From Bacteroidales bacterium (GTDB taxonomy: Bacteria > Bacteroidota > Bacteroidia > Bacteroidales > G3-4614), in NCBI GenBank assembly GCA_017521245.1, contig JAFXDI010000001.1, positions 1-35,177 of the forward strand: a stretch of 35,177 nucleotides of DNA, read 5' to 3'. Position numbers and translations under genes: made by a program. Within the stretch, counting starts at the first letter, position 1, and every line of letters begins with the position of its first letter. Below are positions 16,001 to 25,529 of the stretch, one piece after another. Below the pieces are notes generated by a model, which made no database searches, was not told where the DNA came from, and was given only the letters and a program-made list of their open reading frames with translations.

Positions 16001-16966
16001 CTAAATATGGTTTACCTTAAACACCTCTCCTCCCTCAAAAAAGTTTATAATATTTTGCGAAACAACAAATGCCATTTCGTTGCGAGTCTCAATAGTTTGA
16101 GTACCCAAATGAGGGTTAAGAACAGCATTGTCGAGTGTGGCAAGTTCATCTGAAGGGTAATCGCCATTCTCAAACACATCCAATCCGGTACCCCAAATCT
16201 TACCCTCTTTAAGAGCCACTACCAAAGCCTTTTCATCAACCAAAGGACCACGAGCAGTATTGATAAGAATTGCCGAAGGCTTCATCAACTCAAACTCCGC
16301 TTCTCCAATAATATGGAACGTTTCGGGAGTATAAGGAGCATTAACCGAAACAATATCGGCACACTGCAAAAGCTCCTCTTTACTCATATATGTGGCATTA
16401 TATTTTTGCTCCTCGTCTTCGCTCATACGATTACGTTTGGTATAGACAATCTTCATCCCTGCAGCCATTGCTCTACGAGCAAGAGCGCAACCAATTCTGC
16501 CCATACCAATAATACCCAGAGTCTTACCATAAAGCGAGTGTCCAAGATTTTCGAGCAATCCCACATGAACATTACCTTTAATTCTTATGCGTCTGTCCAT
16601 TTCGGCAATACGGCGTGTAACAGCATATATCAAACCCATTGCTTGGTCGGCAGTAGGCTCGGTAACCGAGTGAGGAGTATTGGTAACTTGTATTCCCAAT
16701 CGTGTGGCACATGCAACATCAATATTATCAAAGCCAACAGCGTAGTTCGATATTAATTTAAGTTTCCTGCCATTGGTCATAAGAGCCTCATCAACCTTAA
16801 AGTTGAACATCGATTGCAGAACATCATAATCCTCAATCATATCCAACACCTCTTCGTAGGTAAACGACTCTTGCCTTTCGGGCGGAAAAGTAACATCAAA
16901 CTTCTTAATCAACTCGGCATAACCGGCCCTGAACATATTGTAAGTAACCAAAACTCTCTTTTTCAT
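16001..16966 (-). CDS. D-isomer-specific 2-hydroxyacid dehydrogenase, NAD(P)-dependent
   Basis: This 321-aa oxidoreductase of the D-2-hydroxyacid dehydrogenase family interconverts 2-keto and D-2-hydroxy acids. The nucleotide-binding motif GIIGMGRIG is near residue 152. The active site follows the family pattern with Arg in NTARGPLVDE, Glu in DVFENGDYP and His in NPHLGTQT. SNYAVGFDNID near 93 is a substrate-side signature. Overall resemblance is to glyoxylate/hydroxypyruvate reductase-like members, but D-lactate or another 2-keto acid is possible. The ATG start is clear, and the gene shares a 5' intergenic region with the divergent sulfatase gene. It lies upstream of the AlkD-like gene on the same strand. 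Confidence 0.9.
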   Translation of the reverse strand: MKKRVLVTYNMFRAGYAELIKKFDVTFPPERQESFTYEEVLDMIEDYDVLQSMFNFKVDEALMTNGRKLKLISNYAVGFDNIDVACATRLGIQVTNTPHSVTEPTADQAMGLIYAVTRRIAEMDRRIRIKGNVHVGLLENLGHSLYGKTLGIIGMGRIGCALARRAMAAGMKIVYTKRNRMSEDEEQKYNATYMSKEELLQCADIVSVNAPYTPETFHIIGEAEFELMKPSAILINTARGPLVDEKALVVALKEGKIWGTGLDVFENGDYPSDELATLDNAVLNPHLGTQTIETRNEMAFVVSQNIINFFEGGEVFKVNHI

Positions 16967-16988
16967 AATTGCGATGAATTTTATAGTG

Positions 16989-16996
16989 CGAAGATA
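16989..16996 (-). promoter_or_regulatory. Variant -7 box (TATCTTCG) for the dehydrogenase gene
   Basis: On the minus strand TATCTTCGCA lies 22 nt before the ATG. It is the same decamer as at 2085 and 34911. Confidence 0.45.
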
Positions 16997-17018
16997 CTAA
17001 AAAATATATTCAAAATAT

Positions 17019-17026
17019 TAACTTTG
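17019..17026 (+). promoter_or_regulatory. -7 box (TAACTTTG) for the sulfatase gene
   Basis: This exact TAnnTTTG octamer lies 26 nt before the ATG at 17053. With the minus-strand box at 16989 it forms a compact divergent promoter region. No clear -33 box is visible. Confidence 0.55.
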
Positions 17027-17052
17027 TAGATGTTTGAAAGTAAACATACACA

Positions 17053-18585
17053 ATGAAACGTATCCCATTAATATTTTCAATAGCATCATTATCAATGATT
17101 GATGCAGTATCACAAGAGAAAGAAGAAAATCTCCAGCCTAACGTGATATTCATATATGCTGATGATATTGGTTATGGTGATTTGAGTTGTAATGGCTCAA
17201 CAACAATATCAACACCAAATGTAGAGGCGTTGGCACACGAAGGGGTACGATTTACAAATGTTCATAGTGCGGCAGCAACAAGTACCCCATCGCGATATGC
17301 AATGCTCACAGGAGAGTATGCTTGGCGAAAAGAGGGAACTGGGGTAGCCAATGGAGATGCAGCTCTTATAATTCCGGAAGACAAATACACATTGGCAGAT
17401 ATGTTCGTTGATGCAGGATATAGAACAGGAGTAGTAGGTAAGTGGCATTTAGGATTAGGCTCTGTAAGCGGAGAGCAGAATTGGAATTCATATCTTTCAC
17501 CCAATCCTGTGGATATTGGATTTAACTACTCATATATAATGGCAGCCACAGGCGATAGAGTGCCATGTGTATTCGTAGAAAATGGAAGAGTAGCAAATTA
17601 CGATGAAGAAAATCCTATATATGTAGATTATAACAAAAACTTTGATGGAGAACCTACGGGGAAAGATAATCCAGAACTCTTAAAACTCTCTCCTTCTCAT
17701 GGTCATGATTTCTCAATAATTAATGGAATATCTCGTATCGGATATATGAAAGGAGGAGGTAAGGCTTTATGGAGAGATGAAGATATTGCAGATGTGCTAA
17801 CGCAAAAGGCAATAGAGTTTATAGAGAATCATAAAGGAGAACCATTCTTTTTATATTTTGCAACACAAGATGCCCATGTTCCACGCGTTCCGCATAGTCG
17901 TTTTGAAGGAAAATCAGGAATGGGGGCAAGAGGAGATGCAATAATACAATTCGATTGGAGTGTTGGAGAGATTGTTTCGGCATTAAAGCGATTTGGATTG
18001 TATGATAATACCATAATAGTATTATCAAGTGACAATGGTCCAGTAGTTGATGATGGATATAAAGATGAAGCCGTAGAACTGTTAGGCGATCACAAACCGG
18101 GAGGAGAGTTTAGGGGCGGTAAATACAGCTCCTTTGAGGCAGGAACAAGGATACCTTGTGTTATAAAATGGAGTGGTAAAAATAGAGGTAAAGTTAATAA
18201 TGCACTCCTTTCGCAAGTAGATTGGTTTGCATCATTTGCATCAATGTTAGAGGTTACAATGCCTGAAGGTGCTGCTCCGGATAGCGAGAACAAGATTGAT
18301 GCGTGGATGGGTAAAACCAATGCAGGACGTAAAACAGTTGTGTTGCAGAATGCACAAAACGTCTTGTCAATAGTGTCAGGCAAATGGAAATATATATCAC
18401 CATCACAAGGAGAGTCATTTAACAGGTGGACCTCCATAGAGACAGGAAACAATCCACAGCCACAACTATACAACCTCTCAACAGATAAAGGTGAAACAAA
18501 AAACCTTGCATCAAAACGCAAAGTAAAAACAGCACGTCTTGCACAACAACTTGAACAAATAAGAGGAAAACAGAATGCAAAATAA
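17053..18585 (+). CDS. Secreted sulfatase, Ser-type (family S1)
   Basis: This 510-aa arylsulfatase-like enzyme hydrolyses sulfate esters, in this setting probably on host mucin or glycosaminoglycan sugars. An N-terminal hydrophobic signal precedes VIFIYADDIGYGDLSC, whose paired Asp bind the catalytic calcium. The modification motif is S77-T-P-S-R81, so the formylglycine is made from Ser rather than Cys. GYRTGVVGKWHLGLG near 125 and SSDNGP near 326 complete the active site. The downstream gene overlaps by 11 nt and encodes the anaerobic maturase that performs the Ser-to-formylglycine step. The signal sequence has no lipobox, so it is probably periplasmic. The sugar specificity is not readable. 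Confidence 0.93.
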   Translation: MKRIPLIFSIASLSMIDAVSQEKEENLQPNVIFIYADDIGYGDLSCNGSTTISTPNVEALAHEGVRFTNVHSAAATSTPSRYAMLTGEYAWRKEGTGVANGDAALIIPEDKYTLADMFVDAGYRTGVVGKWHLGLGSVSGEQNWNSYLSPNPVDIGFNYSYIMAATGDRVPCVFVENGRVANYDEENPIYVDYNKNFDGEPTGKDNPELLKLSPSHGHDFSIINGISRIGYMKGGGKALWRDEDIADVLTQKAIEFIENHKGEPFFLYFATQDAHVPRVPHSRFEGKSGMGARGDAIIQFDWSVGEIVSALKRFGLYDNTIIVLSSDNGPVVDDGYKDEAVELLGDHKPGGEFRGGKYSSFEAGTRIPCVIKWSGKNRGKVNNALLSQVDWFASFASMLEVTMPEGAAPDSENKIDAWMGKTNAGRKTVVLQNAQNVLSIVSGKWKYISPSQGESFNRWTSIETGNNPQPQLYNLSTDKGETKNLASKRKVKTARLAQQLEQIRGKQNAK

Positions 18586-19819
18586 CTCTAAGACAGCAAT
18601 ATTCAATCCGTTGACTTTTCCCATATATGTTATGGCAAAGCCAATAGGGGCGTTGTGCAATTTAGATTGTCACTATTGCTACTACCTTGAGAAAGGAGAA
18701 CTCTATCGAGGAACATCACCCAAGATGAGTGATGATATTTTGGAACGTTACATAATAGATTATATAGAGTGTCAACCCACACAAAACGTACTATTCACTT
18801 GGCATGGAGGTGAAACACTTTTGAGAGGAATAGATTTTTTTCGGAAAGCCATACGTTTGCAGCAACGCCATGCTCGGGGAAGAACTATTTCAAACTCAAT
18901 ACAGACAAACGGAATTTTACTAAACGATGAATGGTGCCGATTTTTTAAAGAGGAGAACTTTCTTGTAGGAATCTCCCTTGACGGTCCCGAACATATACAT
19001 GATCGCTATCGCCGAGACAAGAGCGGGAGAGGAACATTTGCAAAAGTAATGAAAGGAGTTGAACTCTTGCAAAAGCATGGAGTTGAGTTTAATACCCTCT
19101 CGGTAGTTAACGATTATAGTGCAAAGTATCCGTTACAGGTATATAACTTTTTTAAGAGTATAGGAAGCCACTATATGCAGTTCTCGCCCATAGTAGAGCG
19201 TTGGGGAGATCGTGCCGATGGCTTAGAACTTCTTCCTCCGGGTAATAATTTTGAAAATGTTGAAATGCCACCGTGGTGCGTTTCTCCCGAAGATTACGGC
19301 AATTTCTATTGCACCATATTTGATGAGTGGGTAAGAAAAGATGTAGGGCAATACTTCATACAACTATTCGATTCAACGCTTGCAGGTTGGGTAGGAGAGC
19401 AACCAGGAGTGTGTATATATGCAAAGGTGTGCGGACATGCTGCTGCTATGGAGCATAATGGGGATGTATATAGTTGTGATCACTTTGTCTTTCCAGAATA
19501 CAAATTAGGAAACATACGCACACGTACATTAACAGAGATGATGCTCTCGCCTGAGCAGATGAAGTTTGGAGAGAGAAAGTTTACCTCTCTGCCACGCCAA
19601 TGCAAAGAGTGTGAATTTCTGCACCTTTGCAATGGCGAGTGTCCCAAAAATAGAATCTCAAAAACCTCCGATGGCGAAGAGGGTTTAAACTATCTATGCA
19701 AAGGATTATATAAATTTTTTGAGCACTCAAAGCCATATATGCTCTATATGGCGGAGCAGTTAAAGAGAGGTTTGCCACCAGCAGATATAATGAAAGTTTT
19801 AAAAAACAAGGAAATATAA
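18575..19819 (+). CDS. Anaerobic sulfatase-maturating enzyme (radical SAM, SPASM)
   Basis: This 414-aa radical SAM protein converts the active-site Ser (or Cys) of a sulfatase to formylglycine without oxygen. The radical SAM cluster motif is C28-x3-C32-x2-C35 in LCNLDCHYCYY. WHGGETLLRG near 84 and the C-terminal SPASM-like cysteines (CGHAAAMEHNGDVYSCDHF, then CKECEFLHLCNGECPK) bind the auxiliary clusters, and the Asp in NGDVYSCD matches the proposed catalytic base. The length equals that of characterised Bacteroides and Clostridium anSMEs. The gene starts 11 nt inside the sulfatase gene, so the two are translationally linked. It is cytosolic and should act on the unfolded sulfatase before export. 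Confidence 0.94.
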   Translation: MQNNSKTAIFNPLTFPIYVMAKPIGALCNLDCHYCYYLEKGELYRGTSPKMSDDILERYIIDYIECQPTQNVLFTWHGGETLLRGIDFFRKAIRLQQRHARGRTISNSIQTNGILLNDEWCRFFKEENFLVGISLDGPEHIHDRYRRDKSGRGTFAKVMKGVELLQKHGVEFNTLSVVNDYSAKYPLQVYNFFKSIGSHYMQFSPIVERWGDRADGLELLPPGNNFENVEMPPWCVSPEDYGNFYCTIFDEWVRKDVGQYFIQLFDSTLAGWVGEQPGVCIYAKVCGHAAAMEHNGDVYSCDHFVFPEYKLGNIRTRTLTEMMLSPEQMKFGERKFTSLPRQCKECEFLHLCNGECPKNRISKTSDGEEGLNYLCKGLYKFFEHSKPYMLYMAEQLKRGLPPADIMKVLKNKEI

Positions 19820-19849
19820 AGAGTAAATAGTAAGATTTCTAATTGATAT

Positions 19850-20419
19850 ATGAGTATATTAGCACTAATAATATTGGCACTAGGGCTTTCAATGGATTCG
19901 TTTGCGGTTTCGCTATCATCAGGAGTAGCACTAAAACCATTTAAAATATCAAACGTTTTAAAGATAGCCTTATATCTATCATTTTTTCAAGCAGTTATGC
20001 CAGTTATAGGATGGTTTTTAGGGGTAGGATTTGTAGATATAATACATGTCGTAGATCATTGGATAGCATTTGCACTATTACTATTCTTGGGAGGCAAAAT
20101 GATACTTGATGTAGTAACACAAAAAGAAGATGAGATGCAGTGCTGTTTTAACCCAACAAAAACAGTAACCCTTATTCAGATGGGTATAGCAACAAGCATT
20201 GATGCATTAGCGGTGGGAGTATCATTTGCATTCTTAGAGATAGCCTTACACCATGCAACCATAATAATATTTACCATAACATTTTTAGCCTCTGTTGTTG
20301 GTTGCTATATAGGTAAAATGTTTGGTACCCGTTGGCGAACATACGCCACATTGGCAGGAGGCGTAATACTTATTGCAATAGGAACAAAAATATTGCTGGA
20401 ACATACTGTATTGAGTTAA
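19850..20419 (+). CDS. mntP: Manganese efflux pump MntP
   Basis: This small membrane protein of 189 aa with six predicted helices belongs to the MntP/YebN family that exports Mn2+. The duplicated signature appears as LGLSMDSFAVSLSSG near residue 11 and ATSIDALAVGVSFAF near 114, each with the membrane-embedded Asp required in the E. coli protein. The length and start are normal. It lies 30 nt after the sulfatase maturase and 8 nt before a small unknown gene, so it may be carried on the same transcript. No yybP-ykoY-like riboswitch was recognised upstream. Confidence 0.92.
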   Translation: MSILALIILALGLSMDSFAVSLSSGVALKPFKISNVLKIALYLSFFQAVMPVIGWFLGVGFVDIIHVVDHWIAFALLLFLGGKMILDVVTQKEDEMQCCFNPTKTVTLIQMGIATSIDALAVGVSFAFLEIALHHATIIIFTITFLASVVGCYIGKMFGTRWRTYATLAGGVILIAIGTKILLEHTVLS

Positions 20420-20427
20420 AAAAGTCT

Positions 20428-20799
20428 ATGTTAAAAAAAGATTATCTGTTGGCACAAATAACAGAGTTGGCAAAGAAGTTTGCATATCTCATAAAACGTA
20501 AAAGCGAGGGGGATGATATAACCCTTCTTGCCGATGGATATTACAGCGAACTCAATGTGTCGGCAGAGTGGTTAACGAATGCTGAGTGCGATGATATTAT
20601 GCAACGCATAGGCGATTGGCAGTTGGTAGAACTCTTGGTTAAGATGATAATTGAAGATGTTCGTTTTGAACATAACCGCCTGATGATACAAAAAGCACAA
20701 ACCCTCCTTTTTATGGTGCAGGAGTTAGATCGCACATACTCATTTGAGAGAATCGCTCTTGAAGAGAGAATTAAAGATAAGTTGTCTGTTTTCAGTTGA
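20428..20799 (+). CDS. Hypothetical small protein, mostly helical
   Basis: I do not recognise this 123-aa protein. It begins 8 nt after mntP, has no signal peptide or membrane segment and is rich in charged residues and Leu/Ile heptad-like spacing, so it is probably an alpha-helical cytosolic protein. A long upstream extension of the frame would overlap mntP in another frame, and the ATG at 20428 is far more likely. Notable segments are LLADGYYSELNVSAEWLT in the middle and MVQELDRTYSFERIALEERI at the end. Its position suggests cotranscription with mntP, but no function can be assigned. Confidence 0.65.
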   Translation: MLKKDYLLAQITELAKKFAYLIKRKSEGDDITLLADGYYSELNVSAEWLTNAECDDIMQRIGDWQLVELLVKMIIEDVRFEHNRLMIQKAQTLLFMVQELDRTYSFERIALEERIKDKLSVFS

Positions 20800-21061
20800 G
20801 AAACTTGCCTTTCCACTAACAGGGGTCGCTTGCATCATGCAACTATAATAATATTTGTCGATTTGACAATCATCACTATAAAAAAACTTAGAGAATCTAA
20901 AGCCCTTTGCAATTAACAAAGAGTTAATTTTTTTCAATTTCCTATATTTTATCAAATAAATGTTACATTTTGCAATATAATTTTGTAAATTTGAAACAAA
21001 TTTGAAAAATGAGACTTTTTTATATGTAAAACTTTAAAAATAGATATAAAACAGCATAGCA
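20800..21061. promoter_or_regulatory. Intergenic region with SusC operon promoter boxes
   Basis: This AT-rich gap of 262 nt holds two overlapping candidates for the -7 box, TAATTTTG (20978-20985) and TAAATTTG (20986-20993), 77 and 69 nt before the susC-like ATG. A TTTTG at 20968 is too close to serve as -33 for either. No sigma or anti-sigma pair, hybrid two-component system or SusR-like regulator lies next to the operon. Confidence 0.4.
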
Positions 21062-24000
21062 ATGTGGCGAAGTAGGATATTGCCTATATTGATAATTTTT
21101 TGTTTACCGCTATGTGTCGAGGCTCAAAAGCGACTAACAGGAAGTGTAGTTGATACCGATCGCAATCCACTGCCAGGAGCGGCAATACGAATACTTGACT
21201 CTCAGTTGGGAACTGTGTCGGATGCAGACGGAAATTATCAACTTGTAGGCGTATATAATGGGGCGGTTATAGAGTACTCATTTTTGGGAATGACAACCAA
21301 AACCATTAAATATAGAGGAGAAAAAGTTATTGATATAGTTCTAAGTGAAGATGAAACACAACTCGATGAGGTTGTAGTATCGGCAAAGACAAATATCAAC
21401 GAGATAGATATACGTGCTAAAAGTGGAGTCGTTCAATCCATCGATATTAAACGCGTTGAGGAGAAACCTATGATAGATATGGGTTTGGCTCTTCAAGGCT
21501 CTGTGCCTGGTTTGAATGTGATAAATACAGGAGAGTTGGGTGCAGTCCCAGAGATTCGTATTCGCGGAAACTCTTCGTTGCGAAAAGGCAATGCTACAAA
21601 CGAGCCTCTCTATGTATTAGACGGTCAGGTTATCACTGCTGAGACATTTTACAATTTAAACACCTCTGATATTCAGGATATAAAGGTTCTGAAAGATGCC
21701 GCTGCTTGTGCTTTGTATGGAGTAAAGGCGGCAAATGGAGTATTGGAGATAACCTCAAAACGCGGGTATGAGGGAAAGACCTCAGTAAACTACAATATGA
21801 ATATTGGAGTAACCGCACGAGGTAGGCGAGGAATAGAGATGATGAACTCAGCCGAAAAGTTAGAGTTGGAGCGTCTTATCCAAAATCCTGAGACCCCGGG
21901 ATATAGATATAGTGCCGACTACTATAACAGATTTCACTCAAACGATCCAAACTTGCAAAATCTTATAGCACAAGGAGCGTTGAAACTCGACTCAATGCGA
22001 AACATCAATACCGATTGGTTTGATGAACTACTGCATACAAGTCTATACCAAAAACACAACCTGAGTTTGAAAGGTGGAAGCGATGCAACATCGTACTATG
22101 TGTCTGCCAACTACACTCAACAGGGCGGAAGAATACCAGGAAACGACAAACAGAGAATGAGTCTGAGGTTAAATCTTGATCAACGACTTGGAAAGATTGG
22201 TTATTTGATGATGAGTGTAAACGGCGGATATTCAAAGACAAATACCCCTAACGGAACAACAAATGATCCAGCATCATTAGTTTATGATTTAAACCCTTAT
22301 GAGCAGAAGTTTGGAGAGTTGTGGTCAAATCCAGGAAGAACATATAAAGACCTAATGAATCAGTTCTCCGAAGTTGGAACAGATACAGATGCAGGAGCAA
22401 CAGCAAGTATAACCATAACGCCAGTTTCGGGGTTAGATATAGCTGCTGTTGGAGGAGTAAACTTTATGTTGGCAGAGAATCGTCAATTTACGCCCTCAAC
22501 AGCATATAGCGAAACACACTCTGGTATTCCCGAAGAGGAGCGAGGTATATACTCAAAATCAAAACTATCAACAATAAACCTCTCTTCAAATGTTCGTATA
22601 ACATATAGCAAGACCTTTAACGATAAGCACGACTTCACTATTGGAGCAAATACCGACTACTATATGACCTCATCAGATAATGTTCTAATGCGAGGCTATG
22701 GAGTTGGAACAATAAACTCGGCAGCAGCAATAAATCAGTCACTTCAGGGAAACCGTCAACCATACGTTAGCGGACTGCGGGACAAGAGTGCCCAAATAGG
22801 AATTGGAGTTGTTAGTGGATATACTTACGATGGAACATATGACCTTTTTGCAACCTATAAATTAGATGCTTCATCAGTATTACCAGCCGACAAACGATGG
22901 AATAGTGCATGGGCGGTGGGAGCAGGATGGACACCATCGCAATATCGTTTCTTTAAACGCCAGCGAGTGCTTACAAATCTAAATCTTAAAGCATCGTACG
23001 GATATATGGCAAACCTTAACGGAGTATCCATTTCATCAACCGTTGCAAGTTTTGCCTACTCAACATCAAAGTACGAGACACAAAGGCCATTAGATCTGCT
23101 TGCACTCTATAACAGTGATCTCAAGCCTGAACAGACAAAGAGTATTGATGCAGGATTGAGCCTTGAGTTCTTTAAACGCCTGACCATTGATGTCAATTGG
23201 TATAATCGTACAACCGAAGATGCACTCTTGGATGTGCCAATTCCTGCATCAACAGGATTCTCATCTTTGAAACGTAATATAGGTTCATTACAAAATCAGG
23301 GAGTGGAGTTGAGTCTTAATGCCAAAGTGGTTGACCTATACGACTGGACATTCATTATTGGTGCTAATATGGCTTATAACAAAAACAAAGTTTTAGACCT
23401 TTACTATACCGATAAGATATACACATCGGAGGAGTCAATAGTACCCGATTACGAAGTAGGCAAATCATACGATATGCTCTATGGACCACACTCTTTAGGA
23501 ATAAATCCATTGACAGGTTATCCTGTATTCCTGCTTCCCGACGGAACAGAGAAACAAGCCACTGAGGCATTAAAAGCTGAAGATGTTATAGCATTGGGAT
23601 ATTCAACACCCCCATACACAGGAAGTTTTAAAGTGACATTAACATATAAATCATTCGATTTAGATGTAGATTTCTACTACTCATTGGGCGGAATACAACG
23701 CTATAACTACTCATATGTAAGAACAAAAGATGATATACATAAAAATGCAGTTGCAGGACAAACCGAAAATATGTGGTTCCGTCCGGGAGACCAAGATAAG
23801 TTATATCCAACACCATTCTACACCTCAACAACTGCAGAGAATAATATTTCGCTCTATCCCAACTCACTTACAGTAGGTAGTAGTAACTATTTAAGACTAT
23901 CGTTAATATCGTTACGTTATCGCGTACCGCCCAAGTGGTTGGCACAACATATAAAGTTCATAAAGTATGCAAACTTTGCATTTCAGGCATCAAACCTCTT

Positions 24001-24097
24001 TACATGGACAAAGTATAGCGAGTCAGATCCCGAGAGCGGAACACTGGCAGGAACACTGCAACCAGTATATACAATTAATATGAGTTTAACATTCTAA
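21062..24097 (+). CDS. SusC/RagA-family TonB-dependent outer membrane transporter
   Basis: This 1011-aa importer draws its substrate through the outer membrane using TonB energy. After a signal peptide ending near VEAQ comes a carboxypeptidase-regulatory-like domain (about 23-100: LTGSVVDTDRNPLPGAAIRI), then the SusC-type TonB box region LDEVVVSAK. The plug follows, with LQGSVPGLNVINTGELGAVPEIRIRGNSS and LKDAAACALYGVKAANGVLEITSKRG. The 22-strand barrel fills the rest and ends in VYTINMSLTF with a terminal Phe, as required for outer-membrane insertion. It is followed after 12 nt by its SusD partner. No N-terminal STN domain is present, so anti-sigma signalling is unlikely. The downstream M16 peptidase hints at peptide substrates. 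Confidence 0.95.
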   Translation: MWRSRILPILIIFCLPLCVEAQKRLTGSVVDTDRNPLPGAAIRILDSQLGTVSDADGNYQLVGVYNGAVIEYSFLGMTTKTIKYRGEKVIDIVLSEDETQLDEVVVSAKTNINEIDIRAKSGVVQSIDIKRVEEKPMIDMGLALQGSVPGLNVINTGELGAVPEIRIRGNSSLRKGNATNEPLYVLDGQVITAETFYNLNTSDIQDIKVLKDAAACALYGVKAANGVLEITSKRGYEGKTSVNYNMNIGVTARGRRGIEMMNSAEKLELERLIQNPETPGYRYSADYYNRFHSNDPNLQNLIAQGALKLDSMRNINTDWFDELLHTSLYQKHNLSLKGGSDATSYYVSANYTQQGGRIPGNDKQRMSLRLNLDQRLGKIGYLMMSVNGGYSKTNTPNGTTNDPASLVYDLNPYEQKFGELWSNPGRTYKDLMNQFSEVGTDTDAGATASITITPVSGLDIAAVGGVNFMLAENRQFTPSTAYSETHSGIPEEERGIYSKSKLSTINLSSNVRITYSKTFNDKHDFTIGANTDYYMTSSDNVLMRGYGVGTINSAAAINQSLQGNRQPYVSGLRDKSAQIGIGVVSGYTYDGTYDLFATYKLDASSVLPADKRWNSAWAVGAGWTPSQYRFFKRQRVLTNLNLKASYGYMANLNGVSISSTVASFAYSTSKYETQRPLDLLALYNSDLKPEQTKSIDAGLSLEFFKRLTIDVNWYNRTTEDALLDVPIPASTGFSSLKRNIGSLQNQGVELSLNAKVVDLYDWTFIIGANMAYNKNKVLDLYYTDKIYTSEESIVPDYEVGKSYDMLYGPHSLGINPLTGYPVFLLPDGTEKQATEALKAEDVIALGYSTPPYTGSFKVTLTYKSFDLDVDFYYSLGGIQRYNYSYVRTKDDIHKNAVAGQTENMWFRPGDQDKLYPTPFYTSTTAENNISLYPNSLTVGSSNYLRLSLISLRYRVPPKWLAQHIKFIKYANFAFQASNLFTWTKYSESDPESGTLAGTLQPVYTINMSLTF

Positions 24098-24109
24098 TAC
24101 CTGCAAAAA

Positions 24110-25492
24110 ATGAAGAGAAATATAAAACATATTATTTGCATACTTTTGGTAGCAATCTTTTGTGGGTGTTCGTTAAACATTCCGCCACCCGATCAATTTT
24201 CTGATCCCGATGCAATAACAACCGTATCAACAGCACGTTCATTGTTAACATCGGCATACATATCATATCCCCATTATGAGTATCAACTCTCAATATTGGG
24301 AGAGGACTTTTGCCCTACAAATCTATCAGGAAAAGATGTATCGCAACAAAATCTATATCGTTGGCAAGATAACTCTATAAACGAGTTGGCAGGAGAGATA
24401 TGGAGTACATACTACACAACCATTGCTTATTGTGATGTGTTGTTAGAGCGTCTGCCAAACGTAGCAACAGCAAACACATCAGAAGAGAGTGAGAAGAAAC
24501 AGATTGCAAGTGAAACAAAAACACTTAAAGCATTGTGTTACTTCAAATTATTACAACTATTTGCTACACCATATCATAAAAATATAAATGCCGATGGTGT
24601 GGTAATTAAAAAGAGAATAGGAGTTGAAGTAGTTGCACGTTCTTCAAAATCAGATTGTGTAACCTATATTCGAACTCTACTGCTCGATGCTCTTTCACAA
24701 AGTGCAGATACCGATAAAAACGGCTGGTTGTCAAAAACTGCAATATACCACATATTGTCGCAATTAGAGTTATATGCAGGAAACTATACAAAGGCAGCCC
24801 AGTATGCTGAGGATGTTTTGTCAGTGGCAGATGACAGTTGGTTTACAGGAACAAATTACCGTTATCTATGGAGTGCAAACTCATACGAAGGACGTATATT
24901 TGCATTCAATACCACCAATCCATACTACACCTCAATACAGTATGATGAGCCTAATGGCGACTATTTTGCAGTAAACCCTGAAGTGGAGTATGCCATGAGT
25001 GATGTTCGCCGAGAGTATAATCTCTATCCCTTTACAATGGCGGGGGAGAGCAGAAATCTCTTTGGTAAATACAATATGAATAATCGTAAAGGGGAGGCAA
25101 ACAACTATGTAGATATGATGCGATATGCCGAAGCATATTTTATAGCAGCCGAAGCCTATTGTCGCAGTGGAGAAGAGAGTACAGGTATATCAAAGATAAA
25201 CCATTATCTCTCACTTTGCGGAGCAAACACAATACCTGTTACACTTACGGGCGAGGAGTTGATAGAGAGAATAATATCAGAAAAATTAAACGAGTTTGTG
25301 GGCGAAGGTATAAACTACCTTGATATTAAGCGTCTTGCAAACAATGATTTAAAACGCTATACAGCATGGGGAAAATCAACATATACAACCATCAGAAAAG
25401 AGAGTTACAAATGGACTTTCCCTATACCTGCATCAGAGTACCGATATAACCAGGCAGTATCGCAAAACGATGGTTGGCCAATAAACAGATAA
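24110..25492 (+). CDS. SusD/RagB-family surface substrate-binding lipoprotein
   Basis: This 460-aa lipoprotein has a short signal and lipobox (FCGCS). It forms the hinged lid over the SusC barrel and captures substrate outside the cell. SusD-type features include tetratricopeptide-like helical segments (STARSLLTSAYISYPHYEYQL, then LKALCYFKLLQLFATPY), MMRYAEAYFIAAEAYCRSG near 337 and the C-terminal LIERIISEKLNEFVGEGINYLDIKRLA block, ending with FPIPASEY. The length is short for SusD (usually about 500-600 aa) and closer to RagB-like binders of peptides, though length alone proves nothing. It lies 12 nt after susC and 37 nt before the next lipoprotein. Confidence 0.94.
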   Translation: MKRNIKHIICILLVAIFCGCSLNIPPPDQFSDPDAITTVSTARSLLTSAYISYPHYEYQLSILGEDFCPTNLSGKDVSQQNLYRWQDNSINELAGEIWSTYYTTIAYCDVLLERLPNVATANTSEESEKKQIASETKTLKALCYFKLLQLFATPYHKNINADGVVIKKRIGVEVVARSSKSDCVTYIRTLLLDALSQSADTDKNGWLSKTAIYHILSQLELYAGNYTKAAQYAEDVLSVADDSWFTGTNYRYLWSANSYEGRIFAFNTTNPYYTSIQYDEPNGDYFAVNPEVEYAMSDVRREYNLYPFTMAGESRNLFGKYNMNNRKGEANNYVDMMRYAEAYFIAAEAYCRSGEESTGISKINHYLSLCGANTIPVTLTGEELIERIISEKLNEFVGEGINYLDIKRLANNDLKRYTAWGKSTYTTIRKESYKWTFPIPASEYRYNQAVSQNDGWPINR

Positions 25493-25529
25493 ACATAAAA
25501 ACATAATATTAACTAAAAACAAAACAATT

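Noticed and set aside
16313..16756. A 147-codon plus-strand frame opposite the dehydrogenase gene
   Set aside because: It is antisense to a gene with complete family motifs, and its translation has no recognisable domain.
18090..18521. A 143-codon minus-strand frame opposite the sulfatase
   Set aside because: It is the shadow of a clear sulfatase coding sequence with no independent start signals.
19820..19849. Manganese riboswitch (yybP-ykoY) before mntP
   Set aside because: Only 30 nt separate mntP from the preceding gene, too little for the riboswitch.
21008..21028. Six-codon leader peptide before the SusC-like gene
   Set aside because: A chance ATG in AT-rich sequence explains it. There is no codon run or attenuator hairpin to suggest a regulatory leader peptide.
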